Assembly (NCBI RefSeq): GCF_032670585.1
Contig: NZ_JAVQHL010000003.1
Span: forward strand, 124,001 to 188,000
From: Ostreiculturibacter nitratireducens
GTDB taxonomy: Bacteria; Pseudomonadota; Alphaproteobacteria; Rhodobacterales; Rhodobacteraceae
Reading direction: 5' to 3'
DNA length: 64,000 nucleotides
Within the stretch, counting starts at the first letter, position 1, and each line of letters opens with the position of its first letter. The notes beneath the pieces were generated by a model, which was given only the letters and a program-made list of their open reading frames with translations, was not told the DNA's origin and made no database searches. Of the stretch, positions 46,478 to 55,288 are shown piece after piece. A program made the position numbers and the translations under genes.

Positions 46478-47276
46478 TCATAACCGGAACATGACGGTTG
46501 CGGCTAGAGCGACGGCGGACAGGAAGACCTTGGGGCACCTGTCGTAACGGGTCGCCACGCGCCGCCAATCCTTTAGCCTGCCGAACATGATCTCGATCCG
46601 GTTGCGGCGTTTGCAGCGGCGCTTGTCATATTTGACGGGCTTGCCGCGGGACTTCCGCCCCGGGATGCAGGGCCTGATCCCCTGTCTTTCAAGGCGTCGC
46701 GGAACCAATCTGCATCATAGCCCCGGTCGGCGAGCAGCCAGTCGGCCCCGGGCAGGCTACTCAGCAGCGCGGCAGCGCCGGTATGGTCGCTGACCTGGCC
46801 CGCCGTCATGAAGAAACGCAGAGGGCGGCCCTTCGCATCCGTGACCGCATGCCGCTTGGTGTTCAGCCCTCCCTTCGTGCGCCCGATCAGACACCCGCAT
46901 CTCCCTTTTTCGCCCGCAGGTTCGAAGCCGTGCGGTGCGCTTTCAGGCAGGTCGCGTCGATCATGACGGTCGTCTGCTCAGCGCCCTCGGCGGCCAGACC
47001 TTCCATCATCCGGGCAAAGACCCCCATGTCGCCCCACCGCTTCCAGCGGTTGTAGAGCGTCTACGACGGTCCATACTCCCTTGGCGCGTCGCACCAGCGC
47101 AAGCCATTGCGATTGATGAAGATTATGCCGCTCAGGACACGCCGGTCATCGACGCCTGGCTTGCCATGGCTCTTGGGGAGTGAGGCGGATCAGCAATCGA
47201 TCCGGTGGATCGATTGCCCGACGAACGGTTGAAGGCGCGCCATCTGCGCGTCCGCCAGCCAGAAAAGGTTGCTCAT
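46478..47276 (-). pseudogene. IS5-family transposase, disrupted
   Basis: Joined frames give a full transposase: start 'MSNLFWLADAQMARLQPF', then 'VDDRRVLSGIIFINRNGLRWCDAP', 'TTVMIDATCLKAHRTASNLRAKKGD', 'FFMTAGQVSDHTGAAALL', 'LLADRGYDADWFRDAL' and end 'IEIMFGRLKDWRRVATRYDR'. It is broken by an extra segment of about 45 bases with a TGA after residue 18, a TAG in place of Lys in 'YGPxTLYN', and two single-base losses near 46890 and in the C-run at 46679-46682. It cannot make an active enzyme. Confidence 0.85.
47193..47217. repeat. Perfect inverted repeat inserted in the transposase gene
   Basis: GCAATCGATCC (47193-47203) and GGATCGATTGC (47207-47217) form an 11-bp perfect inverted repeat with a 3-base loop. 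It lies within the roughly 45 extra bases that interrupt the transposase reading after residue 18. Confidence 0.7.
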
Positions 47277-47576
47277 GCTCAGGCCTCATTGCGGAGCCTG
47301 AATCACGTCGAGAGTCGGAAATCAAAGGGTCCTGGCCCCAGCTCGATGGCCGACATTTGTGTCGATCGCAGCGTACGACCACGTTCCGCCCATCGAGGCG
47401 ATCTTTCGAGCAAGCGGTACAAAATTCGAGTAACTGCAAATCCGACTGGACTTCTCTTCGAACCAGAGCGGTAGTGTCGGCACGTCGACGACGCCGTCGT
47501 CGGTCTCCGCCCGGGCCTCCGGGCTTTGCCTGGTAGCAGGGGCAGGGTGCTTCTGCACAAGGCACAGGAGACGAAG

Positions 47577-47885
47577 ATGACGACCAAGACCCCTCGCGCC
47601 CGGCTCACAGTGCAGACGAATGGCGGAAAGCTCAAAGACACAAAGAAGGCCCGGCTGATCCAGCTGCTCTCGGCGAAGGCCGGAGCGGACGTTGCCGCGA
47701 TCAGCGGCAGGCTCGACTGGCAGCCGCACACGAACCGGGCCGCGATCACCGGGCTGAAGAAGGCAGGCTACGAGGTCATGACGGAGAAGCCGGACCCGGA
47801 CAAGCCGACGCGGTACCGCATCACGGGCAAACCTGAGCCCGAGTCGGTGACTTCCTCCGCGCCGGAGCCCGCCCATGCCGGGTAG
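47577..47885 (+). CDS. DUF3489 domain protein of a recombinase cassette
   Basis: The 102-residue protein has the DUF3489 pattern: 'KKARLIQLLSAKAGADVAAISGRLDWQPHTNRAAITGLKKAGYEV' then 'YRITG'. This is a small winged-helix-like domain commonly found before DUF2924 and a large serine recombinase in alphaproteobacteria. Function unknown, probably DNA binding. ATG 47577 follows AGGAG. Its end overlaps the start of the DUF2924 gene. Confidence 0.85.
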   Translation: MTTKTPRARLTVQTNGGKLKDTKKARLIQLLSAKAGADVAAISGRLDWQPHTNRAAITGLKKAGYEVMTEKPDPDKPTRYRITGKPEPESVTSSAPEPAHAG

Positions 47886-48284
47886 GGCGGACCCCGATCG
47901 CGGGCGGGTGCTGCAGGACTGGGACAAGGCCTTCGCGTCTCCCCTGCCGCCCTACCTGTCGGTCGCCTTCATGCGGAAGGCCCTGGCCTATGAGGACCAG
48001 TGCCGCCGACATGGAGGTTTGCTGCCAGGCACGCGGAGGGCCCTGCGCCAGATCGCAGAAGGTAAGTCCGTCATCGACAGCACCCGCCGGATCGCGCGGC
48101 CCGGCGCGCACCTCGTGCGCGAGTGGAATGGTCGGACCCCCAGGTGGAGGTTCTGAAGGATGGCTTCCGCATGGACGGCCGAACCTGGCCGTCGCTCTCT
48201 GCCATCGCAAAGCACATCACGGGAACGATCTGGTCCGGGCCGAGATTCTTTGGACTGGTCGACAGGGCCGGAGGCGGATCATGA
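47875..48284 (+). pseudogene. DUF2924 protein, frameshifted
   Basis: The first frame (ATG 47875) has DUF2924 features: 'LSVAFMRKALAYEDQCRRHGGLLPGTRRAL' and 'GAHLVREWNGRT', then stops. The expected rest, 'QVEVLKDGFRMDGRTWPSLSAIAKHITGTIWSGPRFFGL', is in the next frame and runs to a TGA overlapping the recombinase start. A one-base loss at the C-run 48137-48141 explains this. It may be a true mutation or a sequencing error in a homopolymer. DUF2924 is a usual partner of this recombinase family; its role is unknown. Confidence 0.85.
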
Positions 48285-49920
48285 AGAAGACCCGCTGTGC
48301 CATCTACACGAGGAAGAGTTCCGAAGACGGCCTCGCGCAGGAGTTCAACTCGCTCCATGCCCAGCGGGAATCATGCGTAGCCTACATCGCCAGCCAGAAG
48401 CACGAAGGCTGGGTGCTCTCGCCAGAGCCGTACGATGATGGCGGTCTCTCCGGCGGGAGCCTCGACCGAGCCGCGCTGCAGCGCCTGCTCGACGACGTCC
48501 GCGAGGGCAGGGTCGACCAGATCGTCGTCTACAAGATCGACCGGTTGACCCGATGGCTCGCGGACTTCGCGAAGATTGTCGACGTGCTGGACGCGGCTGG
48601 TGCCTCCTTGGTGTCGGTCACCCAGTCCTTCAATACCGCGACCAGCATGGGGCGCCTGACGCTCAACATGCCCCTGTCGTTTGCCCAGTTCGAGCGGGAG
48701 GTCACCGCCGAACGCGTCCGGGACAAGATCGCGGCTTCGAAGCGCAAGGGGCTCTGGATGGGGGCAGCGTCCCGCTGGGTTACGATCCCGATGGCCGCAC
48801 ATTGAAGGTCAACGAGGAGGAAGCAGAGACGGTCCGGACGCTCTACGACCTCTACGAACGCCTCCGCACGGTTCGGGCGGTGAGGGACGAGGCTGAACGA
48901 CTGGAACTCAGGAGCCGCCGTCGCGAGACCAGCAACGGAACAGTCACTGGAGGCAATCTCTTCAGCCGGGGCCACGTCTACCACATCCTGACGAACCCGC
49001 TCTACGCAGGTCGCATCCGGCATCGGGACGAGGTGCACGAGGGCCAGCATCCGGCGCTCATCGATCCGGATCGCTGGGACAGGATCCAGCAGCAACTGCA
49101 GGAATGCGCGGCCCGGCAGCGCGGCAGAGCCTCGGCAAAGCGCCGGTCGCTGCTCTGCGGGAAACTCTTCGACGAGACCGGCGATCGTCTCACGCCCTCA
49201 CATGCGAAGACGAGCAACGGCACCCGGCACCGGTACTACATTTCTCACCGGATGGCGGCCCGGAGCGGGGAGAAGCATCCGGGCGCGTGGCGGTTGCCGG
49301 CAGAGGAACTGGAGACCCGGATCGCCGGTCTGGTCGGCGCAACGCTATCACGTCCAGGCTTCGTCGCATCTCTGCTGGCCAGTGGAGCAGCGGACGTCAT
49401 CGCTCAGGCGTCTGCTGCCATCTCCAATCTGACAGCCGAAGCATCAGTTCAAGACCTGCTGGCCTTCGTGGAGCGGATCGACATCGCGCCGGGGATCCTG
49501 ACGCTGGGGCTCAGCGCAGGATTAATTGCCGAACAGCTGGCGATTGAGCCCAACGTCATTGATGCCGACAGACTCGCCTCCAGCCATCCCTTCCAATGCC
49601 GCAAGCGTGGGGTCGAGACAAAGATCGTTCTCGCTGATGCTCGGGCGGGCCGCGATGACGCCCTGATCCGGAACATCGCCCGGGCACATGTCTGGTTCGA
49701 GGACATCAAGGCGGGTCGCACATTTGATCAGATCGCGGAGTCCGCCGGCACGTCGAAGCGCCGAGTTCAGGACATGATCGGGCTGGCCTTCCTCGCGCCT
49801 GAAATCGTCCGGGATGTTCTCGGCGGCAAGCAGCCGGTCGGCTTCACCTCGGACTGGTGCAAGTCGCACGAACCGCCGTCCGATTGGACCGATCAGCGCG
49901 CGCTGCTCGCGACTCTCTGA
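48281..49920 (+). pseudogene. Large serine recombinase, frameshifted
   Basis: The N-terminal part has the resolvase catalytic domain: 'CAIYTRKSSEDGLAQEFNSLHAQRESC' with the nucleophilic serine in 'RKSS', 'DDGGLSGGSLDR' and 'VVYKIDRLTR'. The frame then slips in a G-run at 48760-48764, where 5 G replace an expected 6 ('GLWMGG SVPLGYDPDGR'). The next frame carries the recombinase domain, a region with no clear zinc ribbon, and the C-terminal 'TFDQIAESAGTSKRRVQDMI' helix-turn-helix. Restored length is about 545. It would integrate or excise this cassette. Confidence 0.9.
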
Positions 49921-50092
49921 TCGTCTTCCACCCAACCTGGTACCGTGAAAATGCCGAGCGCAGACTTTAGGCCATGTTGGGGCCTCTCTGGGGTCCGGTT
50001 CAGGTCTGCTCAATTGTCGCCCAGCGGTAGCCCGCGGAAACCACGGCGCTATCTGAAGCGCACCTCGCACCGTCTCGATTTAGAAGAGTGTT

Positions 50093-50167
50093 TGGCTGGG
50101 GCGGTAGGATTCGAACCTACGGTGCGCGGTACCAAAAACCGGTGCCTTACCACTTGGCTACGCCCCA
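50093..50167 (-). tRNA. tRNA-Gln (anticodon TTG)
   Basis: The 75-nt minus-strand sequence folds with acceptor TGGGGCG/CGCCCCA, D-arm GCC..GGC, anticodon loop TTTTGGT (anticodon TTG), T-loop TTCGAAT and encoded CCA. The pattern matches glutamine tRNAs; one C-C mismatch closes the base of the anticodon stem. It marks the border between the recombinase cassette and core genes. Confidence 0.93.
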
Positions 50168-50266
50168 ACGGTGCGGGTTCTTACCGAAGCGGACGAAGGC
50201 GCGCAAGACCCAATCCACGCGAAACCGGACGTTGCGAGAGCGATCGCGCCGGGGTAAGCCCGGCGC

Positions 50267-51442
50267 ATGCAGGCCGCTGACGTGATCGTTCTTGGCGCCG
50301 GCGCAGCCGGCATGATGTGCGCGATCGAAGCGGGTCGCCGCGGGCGGAAGGTCGTCGTCCTCGACCACGCGAAATCCGCCGGGGAAAAGATCCGGATCTC
50401 GGGCGGTGGACGCTGCAACTTCACGAATCTCTCGACGGCGCGGGAGCGGTTTCTGTCCCGCAATCCGCGCTTCGCACTCTCCGCGCTCAGGCGCTTCACC
50501 CCCCAGGATTTCATCGCGCGCGTGGATGCCGCGGGAATCGCATGGCACGAGAAGACACTCGGTCAGCTTTTCTGCGACGGGAAGGCAACGCAGATCGTCG
50601 ACATGCTTCTGTCGGACATGCGCGCGGCCGGCGTTCGGCTGGAACTCGGGCACGAGGTGCTGTCCGTCCGGCGAGTGGGGAAGTTCCACGTCGAGACGGA
50701 CAAGGGCGCCTATTCGGCCGATAGCCTGGTCGTCGCGACGGGCGGAAAGTCGATTCCGAAGATGGGGGCGACCGGCATCGGCTACCGCATCGCGGAGGAG
50801 TTCGGCCTTGCGGTGACGGAAACCCGGCCCGCGCTCGTGCCGCTGACCTTCGCCGAGCAGGACCTCGCCGCGCTGCGGCCGCTTTCCGGGATCGCCGTCG
50901 ATGCGCGGGTGTCCTGCGGCAAGACGTCCTTCGACGAATCGCTCCTCTTCACGCATCGCGGGCTCTCGGGGCCCGTGATCCTCCAGATTTCCTCCTACTG
51001 GCGCGAGGGCGACACGCTGTCGATAGACCTCGCACGCGGGCAGGACGTGGCCGCGGCGCTCAAGGCGCAACGGTCAGAGGCGGGCCGGCAGGCGCTGCAC
51101 AACGCGCTGGCGCGGTTCCTGCCGGAAAAACTCGCCACGCTCTGGGTCGAGCGGTCCGGCCTTCGCGGCAACCTGGCCGATCAGTCGAACGCGGCCTTGG
51201 ACCGGCTGGCCGCGACGGTGCACCACTGGCAGGTGAGACCCGTCGGATCGGAAGGATACCGCACGGCGGAGGTGACGCTGGGCGGGGTGGATACGGACGG
51301 TCTCGATTCGCGCACCATGGAGGCCAAGGCGGTGCCGGGGCTCCATTTCATCGGAGAAGTGGTGGACGTGACCGGCTGGCTTGGCGGCTACAACTTCCAG
51401 TGGGCCTGGTCTTCGGGCTGGGCGGCGGGCCAGGTCGCCTGA
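50267..51442 (+). CDS. HI0933-family flavoprotein (NAD(P)/FAD-dependent oxidoreductase)
   Basis: The 391-residue protein has the FAD-binding dinucleotide motif 'VIVLGAGAAGMMCAIEAGRRG', 'KIRISGGGRCNFTNL', 'VVATGGKSIPKMGATGIGY', 'LLFTHRGLSGPVILQIS' and the end 'DVTGWLGGYNFQWAWSSGWAAG', all typical of the HI0933/YhiN family. The reaction is not established for most members; some act as reductases. It ends one base from the convergent mechanosensitive channel gene. Confidence 0.92.
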   Translation: MQAADVIVLGAGAAGMMCAIEAGRRGRKVVVLDHAKSAGEKIRISGGGRCNFTNLSTARERFLSRNPRFALSALRRFTPQDFIARVDAAGIAWHEKTLGQLFCDGKATQIVDMLLSDMRAAGVRLELGHEVLSVRRVGKFHVETDKGAYSADSLVVATGGKSIPKMGATGIGYRIAEEFGLAVTETRPALVPLTFAEQDLAALRPLSGIAVDARVSCGKTSFDESLLFTHRGLSGPVILQISSYWREGDTLSIDLARGQDVAAALKAQRSEAGRQALHNALARFLPEKLATLWVERSGLRGNLADQSNAALDRLAATVHHWQVRPVGSEGYRTAEVTLGGVDTDGLDSRTMEAKAVPGLHFIGEVVDVTGWLGGYNFQWAWSSGWAAGQVA

Positions 51443-51443
51443 A

Positions 51444-52781
51444 CTACTCCTTCGGGGCTTCCGGGCTCAGGAGATCGTCTTCCGCCACGCGGCGTTCCTC
51501 ATGCACGAGGTCCTCGAGTGTCGAGTCGTGGCTCGTGTCCAGCACGGCCTCCGAAGGACGGGCCTTTTCCCGGCGGGGGGGCGCGGGGGGTCTCGCAGCC
51601 GCGGCTTCTTCCTCGGGGCTTTCCAGGATCACCCTGTAGATCGGCTCGGGTAGCGCGAAACCCGAAGCCTCGATCGCCCCTTTCACGACCCGGATCGCCT
51701 CGCTGCGGGCCAGGGGGAAATCCGTCCTGGTCTGGTCGACCCATCCGGTGAACGTGATTTCGACATTCGAATCCCCTACCCGCTCGACCCATCCGCTGGG
51801 GGCCGGGCTTTCCAGCACGAACGGCAGGCTCCGCAGGGCCTCGACCCCTATTTCGCGCACCCGTACCAGGTCAGCCGAGGCATCGACCCCCAGGAGGAAG
51901 CTGAAGCGCCGCTCGGCATTCTGGGTGAAGTTCACGATCCGCGCCTTGAAGACCGTCGAATTCGGGATCCGGATGTGGTTGCCGTCCAGCGACAGGAGGA
52001 TCGTCGCGCGCGAAGTCAGGCGGATAACCCGGCCGGTGTCCCCCTCGATCTCGACGAGGTCATTGGGCCGGAAGGGCTGGCGCAGGGACAGCATGACCGA
52101 GGCGATGAAGTTCTCGATCGGGTCCCGGACCGCGAAGCCGAGCGCGAGGCCAACGATCCCCGCCGCGCCGAGAAACGTGCCGAGAAGCGCGGTGGCCCCG
52201 AGGATGTCGAGCGCGACAACCACGGCCGCGACGGAGAAGAAAAGCCGCACCAGCGTCCGCAGTACATCGGCGATGAAGGTGTTCGGCGCGACACGTTCCC
52301 AGAACCGCCTCAGACGGGCGATCCAGAACCCGAACCCGGCCACGAGCCCGGCGACGAGCGCCGCCACGAGGAGGAGCGGGCCATAGTCCGCAACCTGCTG
52401 GAACCTGTCGACAAGACGCTCGACCGCCGGGCTCAGCCTTTCGGCGATGTCGGTGGACTGGCGGACGTTGTTCTCGATCGCGACCACGCCCTCGACACGC
52501 GCAATGAGCGGATCGAGGCGGGAAAGCGCTTCCTGGTCGGCAACCTCGCCCGCCAGCGTGACGATCCCCGCGCGGACCGAAACGGTCACGCCGCCGTAGC
52601 CATCGAGTTCCGCGAGGATATCGCGGATGCGCGCGGCCATCTGAAGGTCATCCGCGGCCGTGTCACCGACCGAGATCGTGCCAGCGGGCTCGGTCGGCGC
52701 GGTTTCCTGCGCCTTGAGCGCCGGAGAGGCGAGCGCAAGGAGCCCGAGGGCAAGGAACAGGGTGAAGGTCGTCCGTCTCAT
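51444..52781 (-). CDS. Mechanosensitive ion channel with N-terminal periplasmic BON domain
   Basis: The 445-residue protein has a signal peptide ('FLALGLLALASPALKA'), a BON domain at about residues 45-105 ('VTVSVRAGIVTLAGEVADQE'), three membrane segments and the MscS pore helix region 'LGAAGIVGLALGFAVRDPIENFIASVML', then the beta domain 'NHIRIPNSTVFKARIVNFTQN' and a charged Pro/Arg/Glu-rich tail. It releases solutes on osmotic downshock. The BON domain would sit in the periplasm and may bind lipid or sense the envelope. It is the upstream neighbour to nothing obvious; kdsA precedes it by 25 bp. Confidence 0.93.
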   Translation of the reverse strand: MRRTTFTLFLALGLLALASPALKAQETAPTEPAGTISVGDTAADDLQMAARIRDILAELDGYGGVTVSVRAGIVTLAGEVADQEALSRLDPLIARVEGVVAIENNVRQSTDIAERLSPAVERLVDRFQQVADYGPLLLVAALVAGLVAGFGFWIARLRRFWERVAPNTFIADVLRTLVRLFFSVAAVVVALDILGATALLGTFLGAAGIVGLALGFAVRDPIENFIASVMLSLRQPFRPNDLVEIEGDTGRVIRLTSRATILLSLDGNHIRIPNSTVFKARIVNFTQNAERRFSFLLGVDASADLVRVREIGVEALRSLPFVLESPAPSGWVERVGDSNVEITFTGWVDQTRTDFPLARSEAIRVVKGAIEASGFALPEPIYRVILESPEEEAAAARPPAPPRREKARPSEAVLDTSHDSTLEDLVHEERRVAEDDLLSPEAPKE

Positions 52782-52806
52782 CTTGCCCCCTTCCTCAGGC
52801 GAAGCA

Positions 52807-53643
52807 TCAGACTCGGATCGGGTCGGCCTTCGCCAGTTTGTCGAACGCCATCAGAGTTTCGACCAGCTGCGACATATGGGCAAGCGGCACCATGTTCGGG
52901 CCATCCGACGGGGCGGTGTCCGGCGCCTCGTGCGTCTCGATGAAGACGCCCGCTATGCCAAGGCTGACGGCCGCGCGCGCCATGACCGGGGCGAATTCCC
53001 GCTGGCCGCCGGAGGCGCCGCCGAGGCCACCGGGCTTCTGCACGGAATGGGTTGCGTCCATGATGACGGGGTAGCCGGTGCGCGCCATGATCGGCAGCGA
53101 CCGCATGTCGGCGACGAGCGTGTTGTAGCCGAAGCTGACCCCCCGCTCAGTCAGGAGGATGCGTTCGTTCCCGGTGCTCTCGACCTTTGCAGCGACGTTC
53201 TCCATGTCCCAGGGCGCGAGGAACTGGCCTTTCTTGATGTTGACGACGGCGCCAGTTTCCCCGGCGGCGAGCAGAAGGTCGGTCTGCCGGCAAAGGAAGG
53301 CGGGAATCTGGATCACGTCGACGACAGTCGCGGCCTCTCTAGCCTGGCCAATGTCGTGCACGTCGGTCAGAACCGGGCAGCCGAACTCCTTCCCGACGGA
53401 TTCCAGGATCTTCAGCCCCGCCTCGATCCCGACCCCGCGCCGGCCCGAAAGGGAGGTGCGGTTCGCCTTGTCGTAGCTGGCCTTGAAGATGTACTGCGCG
53501 CCCGCCGCGGCGCAGACCTCGACCATCCTTCCCGCGATCATGCGCGCATGTTCCAGGCTTTCGAGCTGGCACGGCCCGGCGATTACCGCCAGCGTCCGGT
53601 CATTGCCGACGGTCAGCCCGCCTATCGTCACGTCTTTCATCAT
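52807..53643 (-). CDS. kdsA: 3-deoxy-8-phosphooctulonate (KDO-8-P) synthase
   Basis: KdsA condenses PEP and arabinose-5-phosphate to make the precursor of Kdo for lipid A core or capsule. The 278-residue TIM barrel has 'IAGPCQLESLEHARMIA', 'KASYDKANRTSLSGRRG', 'DVHDIGQA', 'IPAFLCRQTDLLLAAG', 'VNIKKGQFLAPWDM' and 'DATHSVQKPGG'. It lies between the channel gene and capsule export genes, all minus, consistent with Kdo use in a capsule. Confidence 0.97.
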   Translation of the reverse strand: MMKDVTIGGLTVGNDRTLAVIAGPCQLESLEHARMIAGRMVEVCAAAGAQYIFKASYDKANRTSLSGRRGVGIEAGLKILESVGKEFGCPVLTDVHDIGQAREAATVVDVIQIPAFLCRQTDLLLAAGETGAVVNIKKGQFLAPWDMENVAAKVESTGNERILLTERGVSFGYNTLVADMRSLPIMARTGYPVIMDATHSVQKPGGLGGASGGQREFAPVMARAAVSLGIAGVFIETHEAPDTAPSDGPNMVPLAHMSQLVETLMAFDKLAKADPIRV

Positions 53644-53665
53644 GGCGCCCTTCCGGTATCCTCTA

Positions 53666-55288
53666 TCAGGCCGAGACCTGTTCCCGGAGGATCGAGGCCG
53701 TCAGCGACATCATCAGGTAGATGCCAGCGAAAATCGCGAAGGCCAAGGCCGTGTTTTCCAGCGAGCGGGGATAGGTCGGCCGGTCGGGCGCGACCGGGCT
53801 CACGCCAAGCGAGAGGTAGCGCACCTGCTTGTTGGCCTCGATCCGCGCCACCTCGAGTTGCTGGGCCGCCTGGCTCAGCATCAGCTGGCGTGTCTCGAGT
53901 TCCGCCTCGGCGATCCGCAGGCGCCCGGTGATCGCGGCAAGCGAGGTCGTGTCCTCGTCCCCTTGGGTCAGCGTCGCCCGGAGTTCGGCGATGAGCCTTT
54001 CCAGCCGGTCGATGTCGCCCCTGACGCCGTCGACCCGGGCCTGGTTCGGCTGCGGGTTGTCCAGAAGCTGCTCGAGTTCGAGCCGCTTCTGCTGCAGTTG
54101 GCCTTCGAACGTGGCCACCTGGCTCATCTTGACGCCGGTTTCCGACGCCGGGTCGAGGACGCCCAGCTGCTCCTGCAGTTCCAGCACGCGTTCCTGCGCC
54201 GAAAGCACCTTCTGCTCTGCATCCGCGTAGCTTTCCCGCGCGCCCTTCATCTGGTCCTCGCGCAGACGCTGGGTCAGCTTGTCGACCCGTTCCTCGGCAT
54301 AGCCGATCAGCGCGCGCGAGAAGGCCGCGCTGGTTTCGGGGTCCGCGGCGATCACCTCCATCTTGATGATGCCCTCGGTCGGGTCGTAGCCGATCTTCAC
54401 GTTGCGGGAGTAGATGCCGTAGGCTTCCTCGTTCGAGGCGCCCGGTTCGAGCCGCTGGACCGGGTCGATGAATTCCTGGCTGAAATGCGCCTTGAAGCCG
54501 AGATCCTCGTCCAGACGCAGCATCGCGTCCCGGGATTCCAGATAGCTCTGGACGGTGATCGAATCCTGGCTCGTCGCGAAACTCGTGCCGGAGAAGAGAC
54601 CGCCTAGACCTCCGGGGGCCGCAGCGTCTGCCTGCTGGATCACGAACTGGGATTGCGTGGCATAGAGCGGTGTCGCGACGTTGAAGAAGTACCAGCCCGC
54701 GAAGGCCGTTGGCAGCAGGACGAATACCGCGAGCCGCGCGAAAAGCAGAAGGAGCTTGCGCTGACGGCGGCGTGCGATGTCACGCTGGATCCTCAGGATT
54801 TCCTTCGCGCGCCGTTCCTCGCTCATCGCCTCCTTCGCGGGCAGCTTCGGCTTCTGGGGAACCGTCTGGGGCAACTGGACGCGGTCGTCGTCCTCCGGCT
54901 GCGAATTGGCGGCCTTCGCGACGACGAGGTCGAGAACGTTCGACCGCTGGAACGGATCGATCCCCTTTCGGCGCAAGAGACGCACGGCCTCGTAGTCCGA
55001 AGTCGCCTCGATCCCCTGTCGCTGGGCCACGCGCCGGGCCATGCGCAGCTGACGGCCCGTGAGCCCCTCGGCACGGATCTCCTCGATCTCCTTCGCCACC
55101 GCCTTGGCGTCCGCCCTGGAACTGGCGTCTTGCTCCCCGGCCCGCGCCGCGGTGGCGAACACCCGGTCACCGAAACCGTCATCGCTGATTTCAGGCCGCA
55201 GCAGATCCGCGGCGGGCGGCTGCGCGCCCTCGACCAGCGGTTCGGCCTTGCGCATGCGGTATTTCTTAGCCTTGGGCGTCGTATTCAT
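53666..55288 (-). CDS. Capsule polysaccharide export inner-membrane protein (KpsE/BexC/CtrB family)
   Basis: The 540-residue polysaccharide co-polymerase has a long N-terminal extension of about 175 mostly charged residues, a membrane segment (about 185-205, 'LFARLAVFVLLPTAFAGWYF'), a periplasmic coiled-coil region ('ARESYADAEQKVLSAQERVLELQEQ'), and a second membrane segment near the C-terminus ('LAFAIFAGIYLMMSL'). It links the ABC exporter to the outer-membrane channel. KpsE proteins of about 380 residues lack such an extension. Its start overlaps the ATPase gene end by 23 bases. Confidence 0.88.
   Translation of the reverse strand: MNTTPKAKKYRMRKAEPLVEGAQPPAADLLRPEISDDGFGDRVFATAARAGEQDASSRADAKAVAKEIEEIRAEGLTGRQLRMARRVAQRQGIEATSDYEAVRLLRRKGIDPFQRSNVLDLVVAKAANSQPEDDDRVQLPQTVPQKPKLPAKEAMSEERRAKEILRIQRDIARRRQRKLLLLFARLAVFVLLPTAFAGWYFFNVATPLYATQSQFVIQQADAAAPGGLGGLFSGTSFATSQDSITVQSYLESRDAMLRLDEDLGFKAHFSQEFIDPVQRLEPGASNEEAYGIYSRNVKIGYDPTEGIIKMEVIAADPETSAAFSRALIGYAEERVDKLTQRLREDQMKGARESYADAEQKVLSAQERVLELQEQLGVLDPASETGVKMSQVATFEGQLQQKRLELEQLLDNPQPNQARVDGVRGDIDRLERLIAELRATLTQGDEDTTSLAAITGRLRIAEAELETRQLMLSQAAQQLEVARIEANKQVRYLSLGVSPVAPDRPTYPRSLENTALAFAIFAGIYLMMSLTASILREQVSA

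Larger units (their letters stand above)
46466..47305 (-). mobile_element. Decayed IS5-family insertion sequence
   Basis: The element encodes an IS5-family DDE transposase on the minus strand and has about 840 bp, the usual size. The left end holds GGGTCAGGACTC (46468-46479); the right end, read on the minus strand, holds GATTCAGGCTC (47305-47295), an imperfect inverted match. Exact ends and target duplication could not be fixed. Confidence 0.65.

Noticed and set aside
46077..50092. Toxin-antitoxin or phage-defence system in the accessory region
   Set aside because: Only an exported unknown, a dead IS and a recombinase cassette are visible; no nuclease, toxin, helicase or methyltransferase motif was found.
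49921..50167. Attachment site duplication of the recombinase cassette at tRNA-Gln
   Set aside because: I could not find a direct repeat of the tRNA 3' end on the far side of the cassette, and large serine recombinases do not usually use tRNA genes.
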